A DNA stretch of 64,000 nucleotides from Candidatus Saccharicenans sp. (GTDB lineage: Bacteria > Acidobacteriota > Aminicenantia > Aminicenantales > Saccharicenantaceae): positions 62,001 through 126,000 of the forward strand of contig JAOAIU010000048.1 in the NCBI GenBank assembly GCA_026414545.1, read 5' to 3'. The position numbers and the translations under genes were made by a program. Within the stretch, counting starts at the first letter, position 1. The number at the start of each line of letters is the position of its first letter. The notes beneath the pieces are model-generated. The model saw only the letters and a program-made list of their open reading frames with translations. It did not search any database and was not told where the DNA came from. Below, piece by piece: positions 43,232-52,929 of the stretch.

Positions 43232-45841
43232 ATGATGACCGAACACCGCCTTATATCAATTGCCTCCTTCATATCTCTGCTTTTCCTGGTCCTTTCCGGA
43301 CCGGTTCATTCCCAGGTAATCCCGGCGCCCGAAGAAATCCTCGGTTTTAAGGTCGGAGCCGATTACCACCTGATCACTTACGACCAGGCCATCGATTACC
43401 TGAAAAAAGTGGCTTCGGTTTCTGACCGCATCAAGCTCCAGGAAATGGGCAAGACCACAGTCGGGTTGCCTATGTATTACGCTGTTATTTCCTCTTCCAG
43501 AAACCTGGCCGAGCTGGAAAAATACCGCGATATCATGAAAAAACTGTCCCTGGCCCGGGGCCTGAGCCCGGAAGAAGCGGCCAGACTATCCAGGGAGGGA
43601 AAGGCTGTGGTCTATATCGACGGCGGGCTCCATGCTTCCGAATGCGCCCCGGCCCAGCACCTGGTGCAGTTGGCCTACGACCTGGTCTCGGCCCGTGATG
43701 AAAAGACCATCAGAATCCTGGATGAAGTCATCTGTCTCCTGGTATTCGCCAACCCGGACGGAATGAATATGCTGGCTGAGTGGTACCACCGGAACGTGGG
43801 CACGCCCTTTGAAGTCTCTCCACTGCCTTACCTCTATCATTATTATGCCGGGCACGACAACAACCGCGATTCCTACCTGGCCAACCTGAAGGAAACCCAG
43901 CATATCACCAGGCTGGTTAATCAGGAATGGTATCCGGTCATTCTGTACAACCACCACCAGACGGCACCTTTCCCGGCCAGGATCTGGATTCCCCCCAACT
44001 CCGAGCCGACCAACCCCAACGTCCACCCGCTGATAGTCCGCTGGCAGAATCTCATCGGCTCAGCCATGGGAGCAGCCTTTGATTCCGAGGGCAAGGAAGG
44101 CGCCATTTCCCGGGTATTCTTTGACACCTGGTATCCGGGCTACGTAACCCAGGTGGTCGATTCTCACAACATCATTTCCATCCTGACCGAAACTGCTCTT
44201 TACCGCTACGCCACGCCCAGGTTTTACACAGTCAGGGATTTCCCGGCTGAATACCAGGACCTGACCATGTCGGCCTTTTATCCCAGCCCCTGGAAAGGAG
44301 GTTGGTGGCGGCTGCGAGATGCCGTCGATTACTGCCTGACTGCTTCCAAAGCGGTTCTGGAAGTGGCTGCCAAATACCGCCAGGAATTGCTGTTCAACAA
44401 ATATAAAATGGCCAGCGAGGTCATAGCCAGGTTTCAGAAAGAACCACCCTATGCCTGGATCATTCCCAGGACCCAGAGCGACCCGGGGAATCTGGCCCTG
44501 CTGATGAACAGGCTGATTCTTCTGGGTATAGAAGTGTATGAGGCCCAGGAAGATTTTAGCTGCGACGGAATTGCCTACCCTAAGGGCACGCTGGTCATAC
44601 CCATGAGCCAGCCCTTTGCTCTGTTTGCCAAGAACATGCTGGAAGAGCAGCGTTATCCCGACCTGCGGAAATACCCGGACCTGTGGCAGGGCCTGGTCCA
44701 GTCCAGGAAAATTGAAGGCTCACCGCTCGAAGCCTATGACATGATGGGCTGGACTCTCCCCTACCAGTTCAACCTGAAAGTCCAGGCGGCCGGCAGTCCG
44801 GTCACAGTCAGGTTGAACCGGTTGCCCGAAGTTGCCCCTCTGACCGGCAAGGTGGAAGGTTCAGGAACGGCAGCTTTCCTGCTGGACCATGGGCAGAACG
44901 CTTCTTTCATAGCCATGAACCGCATCTTAAAGCAGAAGGGAAAAATTGCCTGGGCCAAAAAGAGTTTTGCTTACAACGGACAGAATTATCCCGAGGGGAC
45001 AATAATCGCCAGCGCCATAAGCCGCAACTTCGTGGAAAAACTGGCCCGGGACCTGGGCCTCAAAATCCAGGCCTGCGCTTCCCGCCCGACAGTGGAAACG
45101 GCCGAACTCCGCTTGCCGCGCCTTGGGGTCTACCAGTCGTGGGTAGCGGTTGAAGACGAAGGCTGGACCAGGTTTGTCCTGGACGAACACGAATTTTCTT
45201 ATAAGAGTTTGCATGATGCCGACATCAGGGCCGGCAACCTGGCTGCTCAATACGACACCATAGTCATCCCCGACCATTATTCTCCAGAACTCCTGGTCAA
45301 TGGTTACCGCAAGGGCGACATGCCGCCCGATTATGTCGGCGGTCTGACTGCTCGTGGGGTCAACAACCTGAAGGAATTCGTCAGGCAGGGCGGCACTCTG
45401 GTCTTTCTGAATACTTCCTGCAACCTGGCCACAGGCGAATTCAGGCCGGCTGTCAGGAATGTTCTAGAAAAAGCCAGAAGGGACGAATTCAACTGTTCGG
45501 GTTCAATTCTCCTGGCCGAGTTCGACCGGTCTCATCCTGTGGCCTACGGGATGGATAGCCAGCAACCCCTGGTCTTTGCCGAAAGTTGTGCCTTTGATGT
45601 CTTTCCATCTTTTGACCAGAAGAACTCCCCAAGAATTGTGGCTAAATACAGCGCTGACAACCTGCTGCTCAGCGGCTGGATTTACGGAGAGAAACTCATC
45701 CAGCAGAAGGCGGCCATCGTTGAAGTACCCCAGGAAAAAGGCCGGTTGATTCTCCTGGGATTCCCTGTTCAATTCAGGGCGCAGTCGCGCGGCACCTTCA
45801 AGCTGTTGTTCAATTCAATTTTTTACGGAACGGCAAAATAA
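43232..45841 (+). CDS. Large secreted M14-family metallopeptidase
   Basis: 869 residues with a signal peptide (ends near HSQ). The M14 core shows the zinc ligands in GLHASECAPAQ (HxxE) and a His in YNHHQTAPF, with NNRDSY and a catalytic Glu in SILTETALYRYATP. A long C-terminal part (about 430-869) has beta-rich regions and a flavodoxin/GATase-like segment (VIPDHYSPELLVNGYRKG, LVFLNTSCNLA). The start may be either of two adjacent ATGs; the second has better SD spacing. It belongs to a different M14 branch from the two carboxypeptidases at 5.8-9.6 kb. It probably digests peptides outside the cytoplasm. Confidence 0.9.
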   Translation: MMTEHRLISIASFISLLFLVLSGPVHSQVIPAPEEILGFKVGADYHLITYDQAIDYLKKVASVSDRIKLQEMGKTTVGLPMYYAVISSSRNLAELEKYRDIMKKLSLARGLSPEEAARLSREGKAVVYIDGGLHASECAPAQHLVQLAYDLVSARDEKTIRILDEVICLLVFANPDGMNMLAEWYHRNVGTPFEVSPLPYLYHYYAGHDNNRDSYLANLKETQHITRLVNQEWYPVILYNHHQTAPFPARIWIPPNSEPTNPNVHPLIVRWQNLIGSAMGAAFDSEGKEGAISRVFFDTWYPGYVTQVVDSHNIISILTETALYRYATPRFYTVRDFPAEYQDLTMSAFYPSPWKGGWWRLRDAVDYCLTASKAVLEVAAKYRQELLFNKYKMASEVIARFQKEPPYAWIIPRTQSDPGNLALLMNRLILLGIEVYEAQEDFSCDGIAYPKGTLVIPMSQPFALFAKNMLEEQRYPDLRKYPDLWQGLVQSRKIEGSPLEAYDMMGWTLPYQFNLKVQAAGSPVTVRLNRLPEVAPLTGKVEGSGTAAFLLDHGQNASFIAMNRILKQKGKIAWAKKSFAYNGQNYPEGTIIASAISRNFVEKLARDLGLKIQACASRPTVETAELRLPRLGVYQSWVAVEDEGWTRFVLDEHEFSYKSLHDADIRAGNLAAQYDTIVIPDHYSPELLVNGYRKGDMPPDYVGGLTARGVNNLKEFVRQGGTLVFLNTSCNLATGEFRPAVRNVLEKARRDEFNCSGSILLAEFDRSHPVAYGMDSQQPLVFAESCAFDVFPSFDQKNSPRIVAKYSADNLLLSGWIYGEKLIQQKAAIVEVPQEKGRLILLGFPVQFRAQSRGTFKLLFNSIFYGTAK

Positions 45842-46066
45842 CTGCGCGGGGAGAAAGCTGGCCTGAAGTCTTGCTACCTGGACTTCAATGCTGCGGGCGA
45901 AAACTGTAGCCCGAGCTAAATTCTGAGGGCAGCCAATTTTTATTAAACTGTCCGGCTTCCAGTTCAACTCACTCAGCTTTATTCCCTTCGCAGACAGATT
46001 AACCCCCGCGTATCGAGTTCATGGAGCGGCCCTCATGGCAGCTTGATGGCCAGAGCAACCGGTTCT

Positions 46067-46570
46067 TCAGACCGCCTGCACCTGATGATTTTCTTCCACC
46101 TTGCGGACCCGGGAAGAATCGCCGGTCATCCCGGCTAGTACCGAAACCGGCAGGTGAAACAGAGGATGCACAAAATCGGGAGCAATTTCGGCCAGCGGGA
46201 CCATAACGAAATTCCTGAAACTCATCCTGGGATGGGGCACCACCAGTTTACTGGTCTGGACCACAGTTTTTTCAGCCAGCAGGATGTCGATGTCAATCAC
46301 TCTGGGTCCCTTCTCCACCGCCGGGCGGCGCTTCATCTTGAGCTCGATGTCCTTTACCAGGTAAAGCAAGGCTATCGGGCTCTTAGAAGCCTCAACTTCC
46401 AGCACCTGGTTGTAGAACCAGGGCTGGTCCAGGTAATCAACCGGTTCAGTTTCGTAAATTGATGATTGCTTGATTATTCTAACTCCGGCTTTCTGGAGCA
46501 GACTGCGAGCCTGAGCCAGGTGGCGGGCCCGGTGGCCGAGGTTACTGCCGAGCGAAAGGTAGTATCTCAT
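46067..46570 (-). CDS. folK: 2-amino-4-hydroxy-6-hydroxymethyldihydropteridine pyrophosphokinase
   Basis: 167 residues with the HPPK motifs YLSLGSNLGHR, ETEPVDYLDQPWFYNQV, RVIDIDILL and LVVPHPRMSFRNFVMVPLAEI. It transfers pyrophosphate from ATP to the pterin in folate synthesis. It follows the D-aminoacylase gene by 59 nt on the same strand; no functional link is evident. Confidence 0.96.
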   Translation of the reverse strand: MRYYLSLGSNLGHRARHLAQARSLLQKAGVRIIKQSSIYETEPVDYLDQPWFYNQVLEVEASKSPIALLYLVKDIELKMKRRPAVEKGPRVIDIDILLAEKTVVQTSKLVVPHPRMSFRNFVMVPLAEIAPDFVHPLFHLPVSVLAGMTGDSSRVRKVEENHQVQAV

Positions 46571-46629
46571 TTTTAGCTCTAAATATTATCACCCTCAGCT
46601 CAAAAATCAATACTGACCGACAAAAAAAA

Positions 46630-48243
46630 TTATTTTTTACCGAAAGCCGGACCGCGGATTATCATCCCCGGACGCGCACCGGTAAATTTTCCTTTTTCCA
46701 GCACCGGCCGGCCGTTAACCAGAACATAGACTACCCCCCGGCTGTGTTGGTGGGGTTCAGCATAGGTGGCCGCATCTTTGACCTCTAAGGGGTCAAAGAT
46801 GGTCAGGTCGGCATAATAGCCTTCCCTTATCATTCCCCGTTCTTTGAGCCTCATGGTCTGGGCCGGCAGACAGGTCATTTTTCTTATAGCTTCTTCCAGG
46901 GTGATTATATGCCTTTGCCTGACATATTCACCTAGAATTCTGGTAAAGGTGCCATAACTCCTGGGGTGCGGGCTCCCCTGCCCGGCCACCTGCAGGCCTC
47001 CGTCAGAGCCGATCATCACGTACGGCAGCCTCATCAGCGCTTCCACGTCTCTTTCATCCATCTGGAAAAAGATGGCCGAAACATCCCCTTCTTTAACCAG
47101 GTCGATAATCAAATCTGCCCCGTTTTCGACTGTGGCCGGTTTGCCCCGCAGTTCCAGGATCTGCTTCAGGTTTTTGCCTTCATATTCCGGGAATTTGCGG
47201 CTATTGGCCAGGTATATAGTTTCTAATTTATCTATTCCCCGGTTGGAAGTCAGTCGGCTTCTGATAACTGCCTGTTTAACCCGGGAATAGACCTCCGGGT
47301 TCTGTAGCCTCTCCAGGAATTTTTCCCGACCACCCTCAAAAACATCCTGGGGCAGGCTGCTGGTAAAACCGGAACTGGTGGCAGTATAGGGATACTGGTC
47401 CATGGTCACTTCCACTCCCCTGGTTCTGGCTGCTTCCACCGGGGCTGTTATTCTTTCCAGCTGGTTCCAGACATCCTCATCGGCCAGCTTGATGTGGGAA
47501 ATCTGGACCGGGATTCCGTTCTTCTCGCCGATGGTTATGGCTTCTTCGATAGCTTCGGTAATTTTTTTGCCCTGGTTTCTGATATGGGAAGCATAGAAGC
47601 CACCCACAGCAGATAGCACCGAGGCCAGCTCCACCAGTTCCTCGGTCCTGGAATAGGTTCCGGGCAGATAGGCAAGCCCGGTAGAAAGGCCGACGGCCCC
47701 GGCCAACATTTCCTGCCGCAGCAAGTCTTTCATCCTCATCATTTCTTCAGCGGTCGGGGCTTCCATTTTCAGGCCCATGACCTGGCGGCGGATGGTGTTA
47801 TGCCCGGCCAGAGAGGCGAAATTGCAGGCTATGCCCTTTTTCTCGATGCCAGAAAACAACTCTCCCAGGGGAAAATCATGGTCGCCGCAGTTGCCTCCGA
47901 CCAGGGTGGTCACTCCCTGGGAAATGTAATTCTCGCAGCCGGGAATGTCCAGCAGGTCCCGGTCGGCATGGGTGTGAATATCGATGAAGCCTGGGGCTAC
48001 GGCCAGTCCTTCCGCTTCAATTACCCTGGTAGCTTTGCCCGGGTCGATCCGGCCGCTGACCGCCACAATCCTTGCCCCCTTAATGCCGATATCGGCCCGG
48101 AACCAAGGGTTGCCACTGCCGTCGAAGACCCGGCCGTTCTTGATGACCAGGTCATATCTTACTTCCGCTTTCCGGCAACTGAAAAAGAAGCTACCAGAAA
48201 TCAGAAAAAAAACCAGGATAATTACCGGAAGCCTGCTTTTCAT
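46630..48243 (-). CDS. N-acyl-D-amino-acid deacylase, probable lipoprotein
   Basis: 537 residues. The amidohydrolase fold has the metal motif APGFIDIHTHADRDLL, a carboxylate/Cys region (TLVGGNCGDHDF) and the family's HIKLADEDVW and MIGSDGGL segments. The N-terminus is a signal ending GSFFFSC, where Cys could be lipidated. D-aminoacylases remove acyl groups from N-acyl-D-amino acids; with a lipid anchor this one would act outside the inner membrane, on D-amino-acid-containing wall fragments or peptides. The neighbouring peptidases fit a scavenging role. Confidence 0.9.
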   Translation of the reverse strand: MKSRLPVIILVFFLISGSFFFSCRKAEVRYDLVIKNGRVFDGSGNPWFRADIGIKGARIVAVSGRIDPGKATRVIEAEGLAVAPGFIDIHTHADRDLLDIPGCENYISQGVTTLVGGNCGDHDFPLGELFSGIEKKGIACNFASLAGHNTIRRQVMGLKMEAPTAEEMMRMKDLLRQEMLAGAVGLSTGLAYLPGTYSRTEELVELASVLSAVGGFYASHIRNQGKKITEAIEEAITIGEKNGIPVQISHIKLADEDVWNQLERITAPVEAARTRGVEVTMDQYPYTATSSGFTSSLPQDVFEGGREKFLERLQNPEVYSRVKQAVIRSRLTSNRGIDKLETIYLANSRKFPEYEGKNLKQILELRGKPATVENGADLIIDLVKEGDVSAIFFQMDERDVEALMRLPYVMIGSDGGLQVAGQGSPHPRSYGTFTRILGEYVRQRHIITLEEAIRKMTCLPAQTMRLKERGMIREGYYADLTIFDPLEVKDAATYAEPHQHSRGVVYVLVNGRPVLEKGKFTGARPGMIIRGPAFGKK

Positions 48244-48321
48244 TTCACTCCCTCTCCTTTCTTCGCTTCATGTTCCTATTTTTCCCCCTCTCAAAATTCA
48301 AAGTCAACATATTTGTTTTGG

Positions 48322-48350
48322 TTGATTTAGGCCGGCAATTTGATTAATAT
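48322..48350 (+). promoter_or_regulatory. Candidate promoter for the cysteine desulfurase-like gene
   Basis: TTGATT, 17 nt and TAATAT (4/6 and 4/6 matches) on the plus strand would start a transcript near 48357, with a leader of about 110 nt containing a short CCGGC...GCCGG hairpin. Confidence 0.4.
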
Positions 48351-48465
48351 AAAAAACCTGATTTCAGACCATGGAAAGTAACTGTAGCCCAGACTGCCGG
48401 CTTTCGGGCCGGACATCATTCTTTATCTTCAGCCATAAATTAAAAAAATCCTGGAGGCCAATTCG

Positions 48466-49632
48466 ATGAACATAATCTTTCTGGATAACGGAGCAACTTC
48501 CTACCCCAAGCCTGAAGAAGTCTACCAGTTCATGGATTATTTCTACCGTAATTTTGGTGTCAACCCGGGCCGCTCTGGTTACGACCTTTGCCTGGAAGCT
48601 GGGGACATGGTGGAAAATACCAGAAAAATGCTGAACGATTTTTTTAACGGACATGACCCCAACCGTCTGTGTTTCACCTACAACTCCACCGACGCCCTGA
48701 ACCTGGCCATCTTCGGCCTGCTGGAGCCCGGGCAGCATGCCATCACCACAACACTCGAGCACAACTCTGTCCTCAGGCCGCTGTACCATCTCTCCCTTCA
48801 GGGAGTGGAGGTAGACTACGTTCCCTTTGACCGCCGCGGGTTCGTCGACCCCGAAGACATTCGCAAGAGAATAAAGAAAAATACCAGGCTGGTGGTGGTC
48901 AACCATGCTTCCAACGTAATCGGCACCGTCCAGCCGGTAAGAGAAATCGGGCGGATCTGCCGGGAACACGGGATTCTGTTGGCCATAGACGCTTCCCAGT
49001 CAGCCGGCAAAGTCCCCATCGACATGAAGGACATGAACCTCGATGTGGTCTGTTTCACCGGGCATAAATCTCTGCTGGGCCCGACCGGTATCGGAGGGTT
49101 ATGCGTGGCCGAGGGCGTAAAGATTAAAATTACCAGGGCCGGCGGAACTGGTGTCCGCTCGGCCCAGAGAACCCACCTGGAAGAATACCCTTACCGCCTG
49201 GAGTACGGCACTCCCAACGTCCTGGGCATAGCCGGTCTTCAGGCCGGGGTCAAATGGATACAGCAAAAGGGTCTGAATAACATCCACCACTACGAAATGA
49301 AACTAACCGAGATGCTGGTCTCTGGCCTGAAAGAGATTGATGGGGTAACTCTGTACTGCCAGGACGATTTAACCGACCATATCAGCGTCGTGGCCTTTAA
49401 TGTTGATGGGATGGAAGCCCAGGATGTGGGTATCATGCTGGACGCGGATTACAACATTGCCTGTCGCACCGGCCTGCACTGCGCCCCGCTGGTTCATGAG
49501 CAACTGGGCACCGACAGGATAAAAGGCGCGGTGCGTTTCGGTATCGGACCTTTTAACACCGAAGAACATATCAAAACTGCCATAGACGCGGTGCGGGAAA
49601 TCGCTGAATTCAGCAAGACCCGGAAACGCTGA
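48466..49632 (+). CDS. Cysteine desulfurase-family aminotransferase (class V)
   Basis: 388 residues, ATG with GGAGG just upstream. PLP enzymes of class V show FLDNGATSYPKPEEV at the start, VNHASNVIGTVQP, the PLP-binding Lys in FTGHKSLLGPTG and a catalytic-type Cys in CRTGLHCAPLVH. This is the cysteine-desulfurase subfamily that is not IscS or SufS in the strict sense. It should take sulfur (or selenium) from cysteine (or selenocysteine). It faces dsrC, which carries protein-bound persulfide in related pathways, so the two may share sulfur. Confidence 0.9.
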   Translation: MNIIFLDNGATSYPKPEEVYQFMDYFYRNFGVNPGRSGYDLCLEAGDMVENTRKMLNDFFNGHDPNRLCFTYNSTDALNLAIFGLLEPGQHAITTTLEHNSVLRPLYHLSLQGVEVDYVPFDRRGFVDPEDIRKRIKKNTRLVVVNHASNVIGTVQPVREIGRICREHGILLAIDASQSAGKVPIDMKDMNLDVVCFTGHKSLLGPTGIGGLCVAEGVKIKITRAGGTGVRSAQRTHLEEYPYRLEYGTPNVLGIAGLQAGVKWIQQKGLNNIHHYEMKLTEMLVSGLKEIDGVTLYCQDDLTDHISVVAFNVDGMEAQDVGIMLDADYNIACRTGLHCAPLVHEQLGTDRIKGAVRFGIGPFNTEEHIKTAIDAVREIAEFSKTRKR

Positions 49633-49736
49633 ACCTGACGGCGGTCACAAGCCGCTGATAACTCACCCCTGCCTTTCTAATCCAGGAAAACTTCTTCGGA
49701 AAAATTTCTCCAGGAAGAGACGGGTTGCCGCCCGCA

Positions 49737-50057
49737 TCAGACGCAGCCATCGGGTTTGGGCAGTCCGGCCACCTTGCAGGCTCCCTTGGCCGGGCCAGAA
49801 GGAAAGAGTTCGTAGATATGCTTGAGCGATATTCCGGTCTCGGCCACCATCTTGCGGATCATCGGGGCCTGACCTTTCTGCAGATAGTAGCTTCTTATGT
49901 AATTAACGACCTTCCAGTGTTCTTCGGTCATCTGTTCTATGCCCTCAGCCTGCTTGGCCAGAAACCGGGCGATATCCTCGTCCCAGATTTCAGGAGTGGC
50001 CAGGAAGCCTTCCTCGGTGAGTTTAAGCCTGGTGCCTTTGAACTCAATTTCGCTCAT
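49737..50057 (-). CDS. dsrC: DsrC/TusE-family sulfur carrier with both C-terminal cysteines
   Basis: 106 residues, normal. After a TLTEEGFLATPEIWDEDIA-like body, the C-terminal arm reads ACKVAGLPKPDGCV, with the two cysteines separated by ten residues as in true DsrC. DsrC binds a trisulfide made by DsrAB, while TusE keeps only the last Cys. No dsrAB genes are in the window. It lies 46 nt after a sensor kinase gene on the same strand, an unusual neighbour. The start ATG follows GGAGTG. Confidence 0.93.
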   Translation of the reverse strand: MSEIEFKGTRLKLTEEGFLATPEIWDEDIARFLAKQAEGIEQMTEEHWKVVNYIRSYYLQKGQAPMIRKMVAETGISLKHIYELFPSGPAKGACKVAGLPKPDGCV

Positions 50058-50103
50058 CGGATTTCACTCCAGAAACATTGCTAGGTAAAAATTATAGCCC
50101 AAT

Positions 50104-51852
50104 TCAGGCCTTCTGGCTATCATTAGGCAGAGCTGGCAGCCAGACTGTAAAGGTCGAGCCAAATCCCGGAGCACTCTTGACCTCAATTTTCCCGCCGTGG
50201 GACAGGACTATATGTTTTACTATGGACAGCCCCAGCCCGGTTCCGCCCGTTCGCCTGGAACGAGACCTATCCACCACGTAGAATCGCTCGAAAATGCGCG
50301 GCAGATGCTCCTCGGGAATACCGATCCCGGTGTCGGTCACAGTGAGCAGCACCCCTCCGTATTCCGGTTTAAGGCTGACTGTTACCCCGCCTTTCTCCGT
50401 GTATCTGATAGCATTATCCACCAGGTTGATGACCAGCTGTTCAATCTGGAAATCATCGGCGGCGACGAGGGGCAGGGGCTCTGCCTCCATTTTCAGGTAA
50501 AGCCCCTTGCTGCTGGCTTCTTTCTGGTAAGCCTCAACCACCTTCCTGACCACGCCGGACAGGTCCAGCGGCGATTTTTCCAATTCAAAACCCTTTTCCT
50601 CCAGCTCTGACAGCCTGGCCAGGTCTTCAACCAGCCTGGCCAGGCGACCCGTATTTCTCTTGATGATTTCAAGGTAACTACGGCCCTCAATGCTCAGGCT
50701 TTCTTCTTCCAGGGTTTCCAGGAAACCGCTGATGGCCGTAAGCGGGGTCTTCAATTCGTGGGCCAGATTGGCCACGAATTCCTTCTTCCTCAGGTTGAGT
50801 TCGCGGGTTTCAGTTATATCCCTGAACTTTATAAGAAAATTCTGCCGCCCCGGCAGCCAGCTTGAAAGACAGGAATAAGTCCGACCTCCCTTTTCCAGCA
50901 GGCATTCCACTGGCCCGGCCGACTGCCTGGCCCGGTTGACCAGCTCGTGGAGTTCAGGCCGGCGCAGACTCTGCCAGAAAAACTCGCTGTCGGGGCTTAT
51001 TTCCGGAAACATCTCCCTCAAGCTCCGGTTCATGAGAATGATCCGGCCACTCTGATCAACCAGGAGCCAGCCCTCATCACTGGAATCTATAAAAGTCCTG
51101 AAAACTTCCCGGTCAGATCTTATGGTTTGAGACAACTCGCCCATCTTTTCCAGCAGGATGTTCAAATCGGCGGTCAGGGGCTCCAGCCTGGAAACCAGGA
51201 AAGGTCCCAGCGAGACCTGTTCCGCGCCGGCCGCGGCCCGGGCCAGAACATCCGAAACCTGGTCCAGAGGTCTTTGCATGCTCCTGACCAGGAAATATAA
51301 GACCAGGGCACCGGCGATAAGAAGGATAAAGAGAGTAACCATAAGCTGGTTTCTGGCCCGGACATATGGCCCCACGGCCAGCTTCAAGGGACGGCTTACC
51401 CGGCAGACCGCTACCAGCTCACCCTGCTTTCTGACTGGAACGGCCACATAAAGCATCTTCCTGTTAAGGGTGTCGCTGAATCTGATCGTGGAATAAACTT
51501 CGCCGGCCAGGGCGGCGGCGATCTCGGGCCGGTAACGGTGGCTTTCCATATCTTCGGCCCGGCCTTCGCTGTCATAGCTGACCCGACCATTGATGTCGAT
51601 CAGGGTCACCCGGGTCCTGGAGATCCTGGCCTGGGTTAAAAGCATATGCTTTAAAGATTCCCCGCCCGGAGCTTCAGTGCCGGCAATTTCCACGCTCAGG
51701 GCCAGGGCCAATTCTTTTAGCTCGTTGACCTGGTCGTCCATCATCACCTGGCGCAAGTGTCGCAGACTCCACAGGAAAACGGTCATCAAGGACAACAGCA
51801 AAAAGGTTAGAAGCATCAGGTAACTTCTGGTAAACAATTTTTTGAGTTTCAT
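50104..51852 (-). CDS. Membrane sensor histidine kinase (PhoR-like), orphan
   Basis: 582 residues. Two transmembrane segments (about 10-30 and 172-192) flank a periplasmic domain; a HAMP-like linker and a PAS domain (residues about 265-360) follow. The HisKA phospho-acceptor is in ANLAHELKTPLTAISGF, and the ATPase domain has NLVDNAIRYTEKG, DTGIGIPEEHLPRIFERFY and GGTGLGLSIVKHI. It should phosphorylate a response regulator, but none is adjacent. dsrC follows by 46 nt, suggesting a shared transcript and perhaps sulfur-related sensing. Confidence 0.93.
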   Translation of the reverse strand: MKLKKLFTRSYLMLLTFLLLSLMTVFLWSLRHLRQVMMDDQVNELKELALALSVEIAGTEAPGGESLKHMLLTQARISRTRVTLIDINGRVSYDSEGRAEDMESHRYRPEIAAALAGEVYSTIRFSDTLNRKMLYVAVPVRKQGELVAVCRVSRPLKLAVGPYVRARNQLMVTLFILLIAGALVLYFLVRSMQRPLDQVSDVLARAAAGAEQVSLGPFLVSRLEPLTADLNILLEKMGELSQTIRSDREVFRTFIDSSDEGWLLVDQSGRIILMNRSLREMFPEISPDSEFFWQSLRRPELHELVNRARQSAGPVECLLEKGGRTYSCLSSWLPGRQNFLIKFRDITETRELNLRKKEFVANLAHELKTPLTAISGFLETLEEESLSIEGRSYLEIIKRNTGRLARLVEDLARLSELEEKGFELEKSPLDLSGVVRKVVEAYQKEASSKGLYLKMEAEPLPLVAADDFQIEQLVINLVDNAIRYTEKGGVTVSLKPEYGGVLLTVTDTGIGIPEEHLPRIFERFYVVDRSRSRRTGGTGLGLSIVKHIVLSHGGKIEVKSAPGFGSTFTVWLPALPNDSQKA

Positions 51853-51992
51853 CCCGACTCTCCAGAGCCCGCAGATTCTTTTACCGCGGCCAGTTATGAT
51901 TCCAGATTATAAGAAATTTCGAGCTAAATAAAAACCATTTTTTATCCTCAATTTCTGTGATAAAATTTGACAGTAACAGAAGGAGGTGGTCA

Positions 51993-52730
51993 ATGGAAAA
52001 ACTGGTCATCCTGGTGATGGCTTTTTTGCTGGGGCTGGCGCCCCTGATGGTATCCGGTCAGAAATATGAAGAAGACCTGATTCCGACTGCCTCGGGCGAC
52101 CTGAAAATTACTTTTCTGGGACATGGCACCCTGATGTTCACCTTCCGGGATAAAGTTGTCCATGTCGACCCCTGGCAGGAACAGGCCGATTACCGACAGT
52201 TGCCGAAAGCCGACCTGATTTTGATAACTCACGAACATTTCGACCATCTGGACCCCGAAGCCATAAAAATAATCCGCCAGGATTCCACGGTCATCATCGG
52301 AACCGCCGCTGTCCAGTCCCGCGTTCCCGGGCTCAAGGTGATGAAAAATGGAGACCGGCTGACGGTCCATGGCCTGGAAATAGAGGCTGTCCCGGCCTAT
52401 AACATCCAGCACAAAAGGCCGGACGGCAACCCCTTCCATCCCAAAGGCTCGGGCAACGGCTACGTCATTACCTTTGCTGACAGGAGAGTGTACGTAGCCG
52501 GGGACACCGAAAACATTCCTGAAATGAAGAACCTGAAGAATATTGCCATAGCCTTTTTGCCGATGAACCTCCCTTACACCATGACCCCGGAGATGGTGGC
52601 CGAAGCCGCTCGCTGGTTCAAGCCGGCCATTCTCTATCCCTACCATTATGGCGAAACAGAAGCTTCCAGGCTGATTAACCTGCTCAAGGACACGCCGGGA
52701 ATTGAAGTGCGGGTCAGACGCCTTAAATAG
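51993..52730 (+). CDS. Exported metallo-beta-lactamase-fold hydrolase (UlaG-like)
   Basis: The ATG at 51993 has AGGAGG upstream and starts 245 residues with a signal peptide (about 1-22). The metal site is THEHFDHLD, and the UlaG-like short form has GHGTLMF early and YVAGDTENIPEMK late. Most relatives are cytosolic, so secretion is notable. The substrate is unknown; lactonase or phosphodiester hydrolase activities occur in the family. An extended -10 (TGATAAAAT, ending 51966) is upstream. Confidence 0.9.
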   Translation: MEKLVILVMAFLLGLAPLMVSGQKYEEDLIPTASGDLKITFLGHGTLMFTFRDKVVHVDPWQEQADYRQLPKADLILITHEHFDHLDPEAIKIIRQDSTVIIGTAAVQSRVPGLKVMKNGDRLTVHGLEIEAVPAYNIQHKRPDGNPFHPKGSGNGYVITFADRRVYVAGDTENIPEMKNLKNIAIAFLPMNLPYTMTPEMVAEAARWFKPAILYPYHYGETEASRLINLLKDTPGIEVRVRRLK

Positions 52731-52929
52731 AGCTCTGAAACTGGGCTCAGACGTCGATCAAGAAGAATAAATTAGAGTCTTTTATTTTATTCATCGGGGA
52801 TTATTTTTCGAGTTCAGTGCGGTCCTGAGCCAATTTGCCATTGACCGATTCCGGCCAGGGTTCGGGGAAGATGCTGAGACAAACCTGCCCGGGATCCATT
52901 TCTCATCTGCCAGATAAAGGAGCGGCTTA

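Noticed and set aside
45842-48480. Shared 10-mer ACTGTAGCCC in two intergenic regions
   Set aside because: Two copies of a 10-mer with diverged flanks are within chance for 64 kb; no repeat family could be built.
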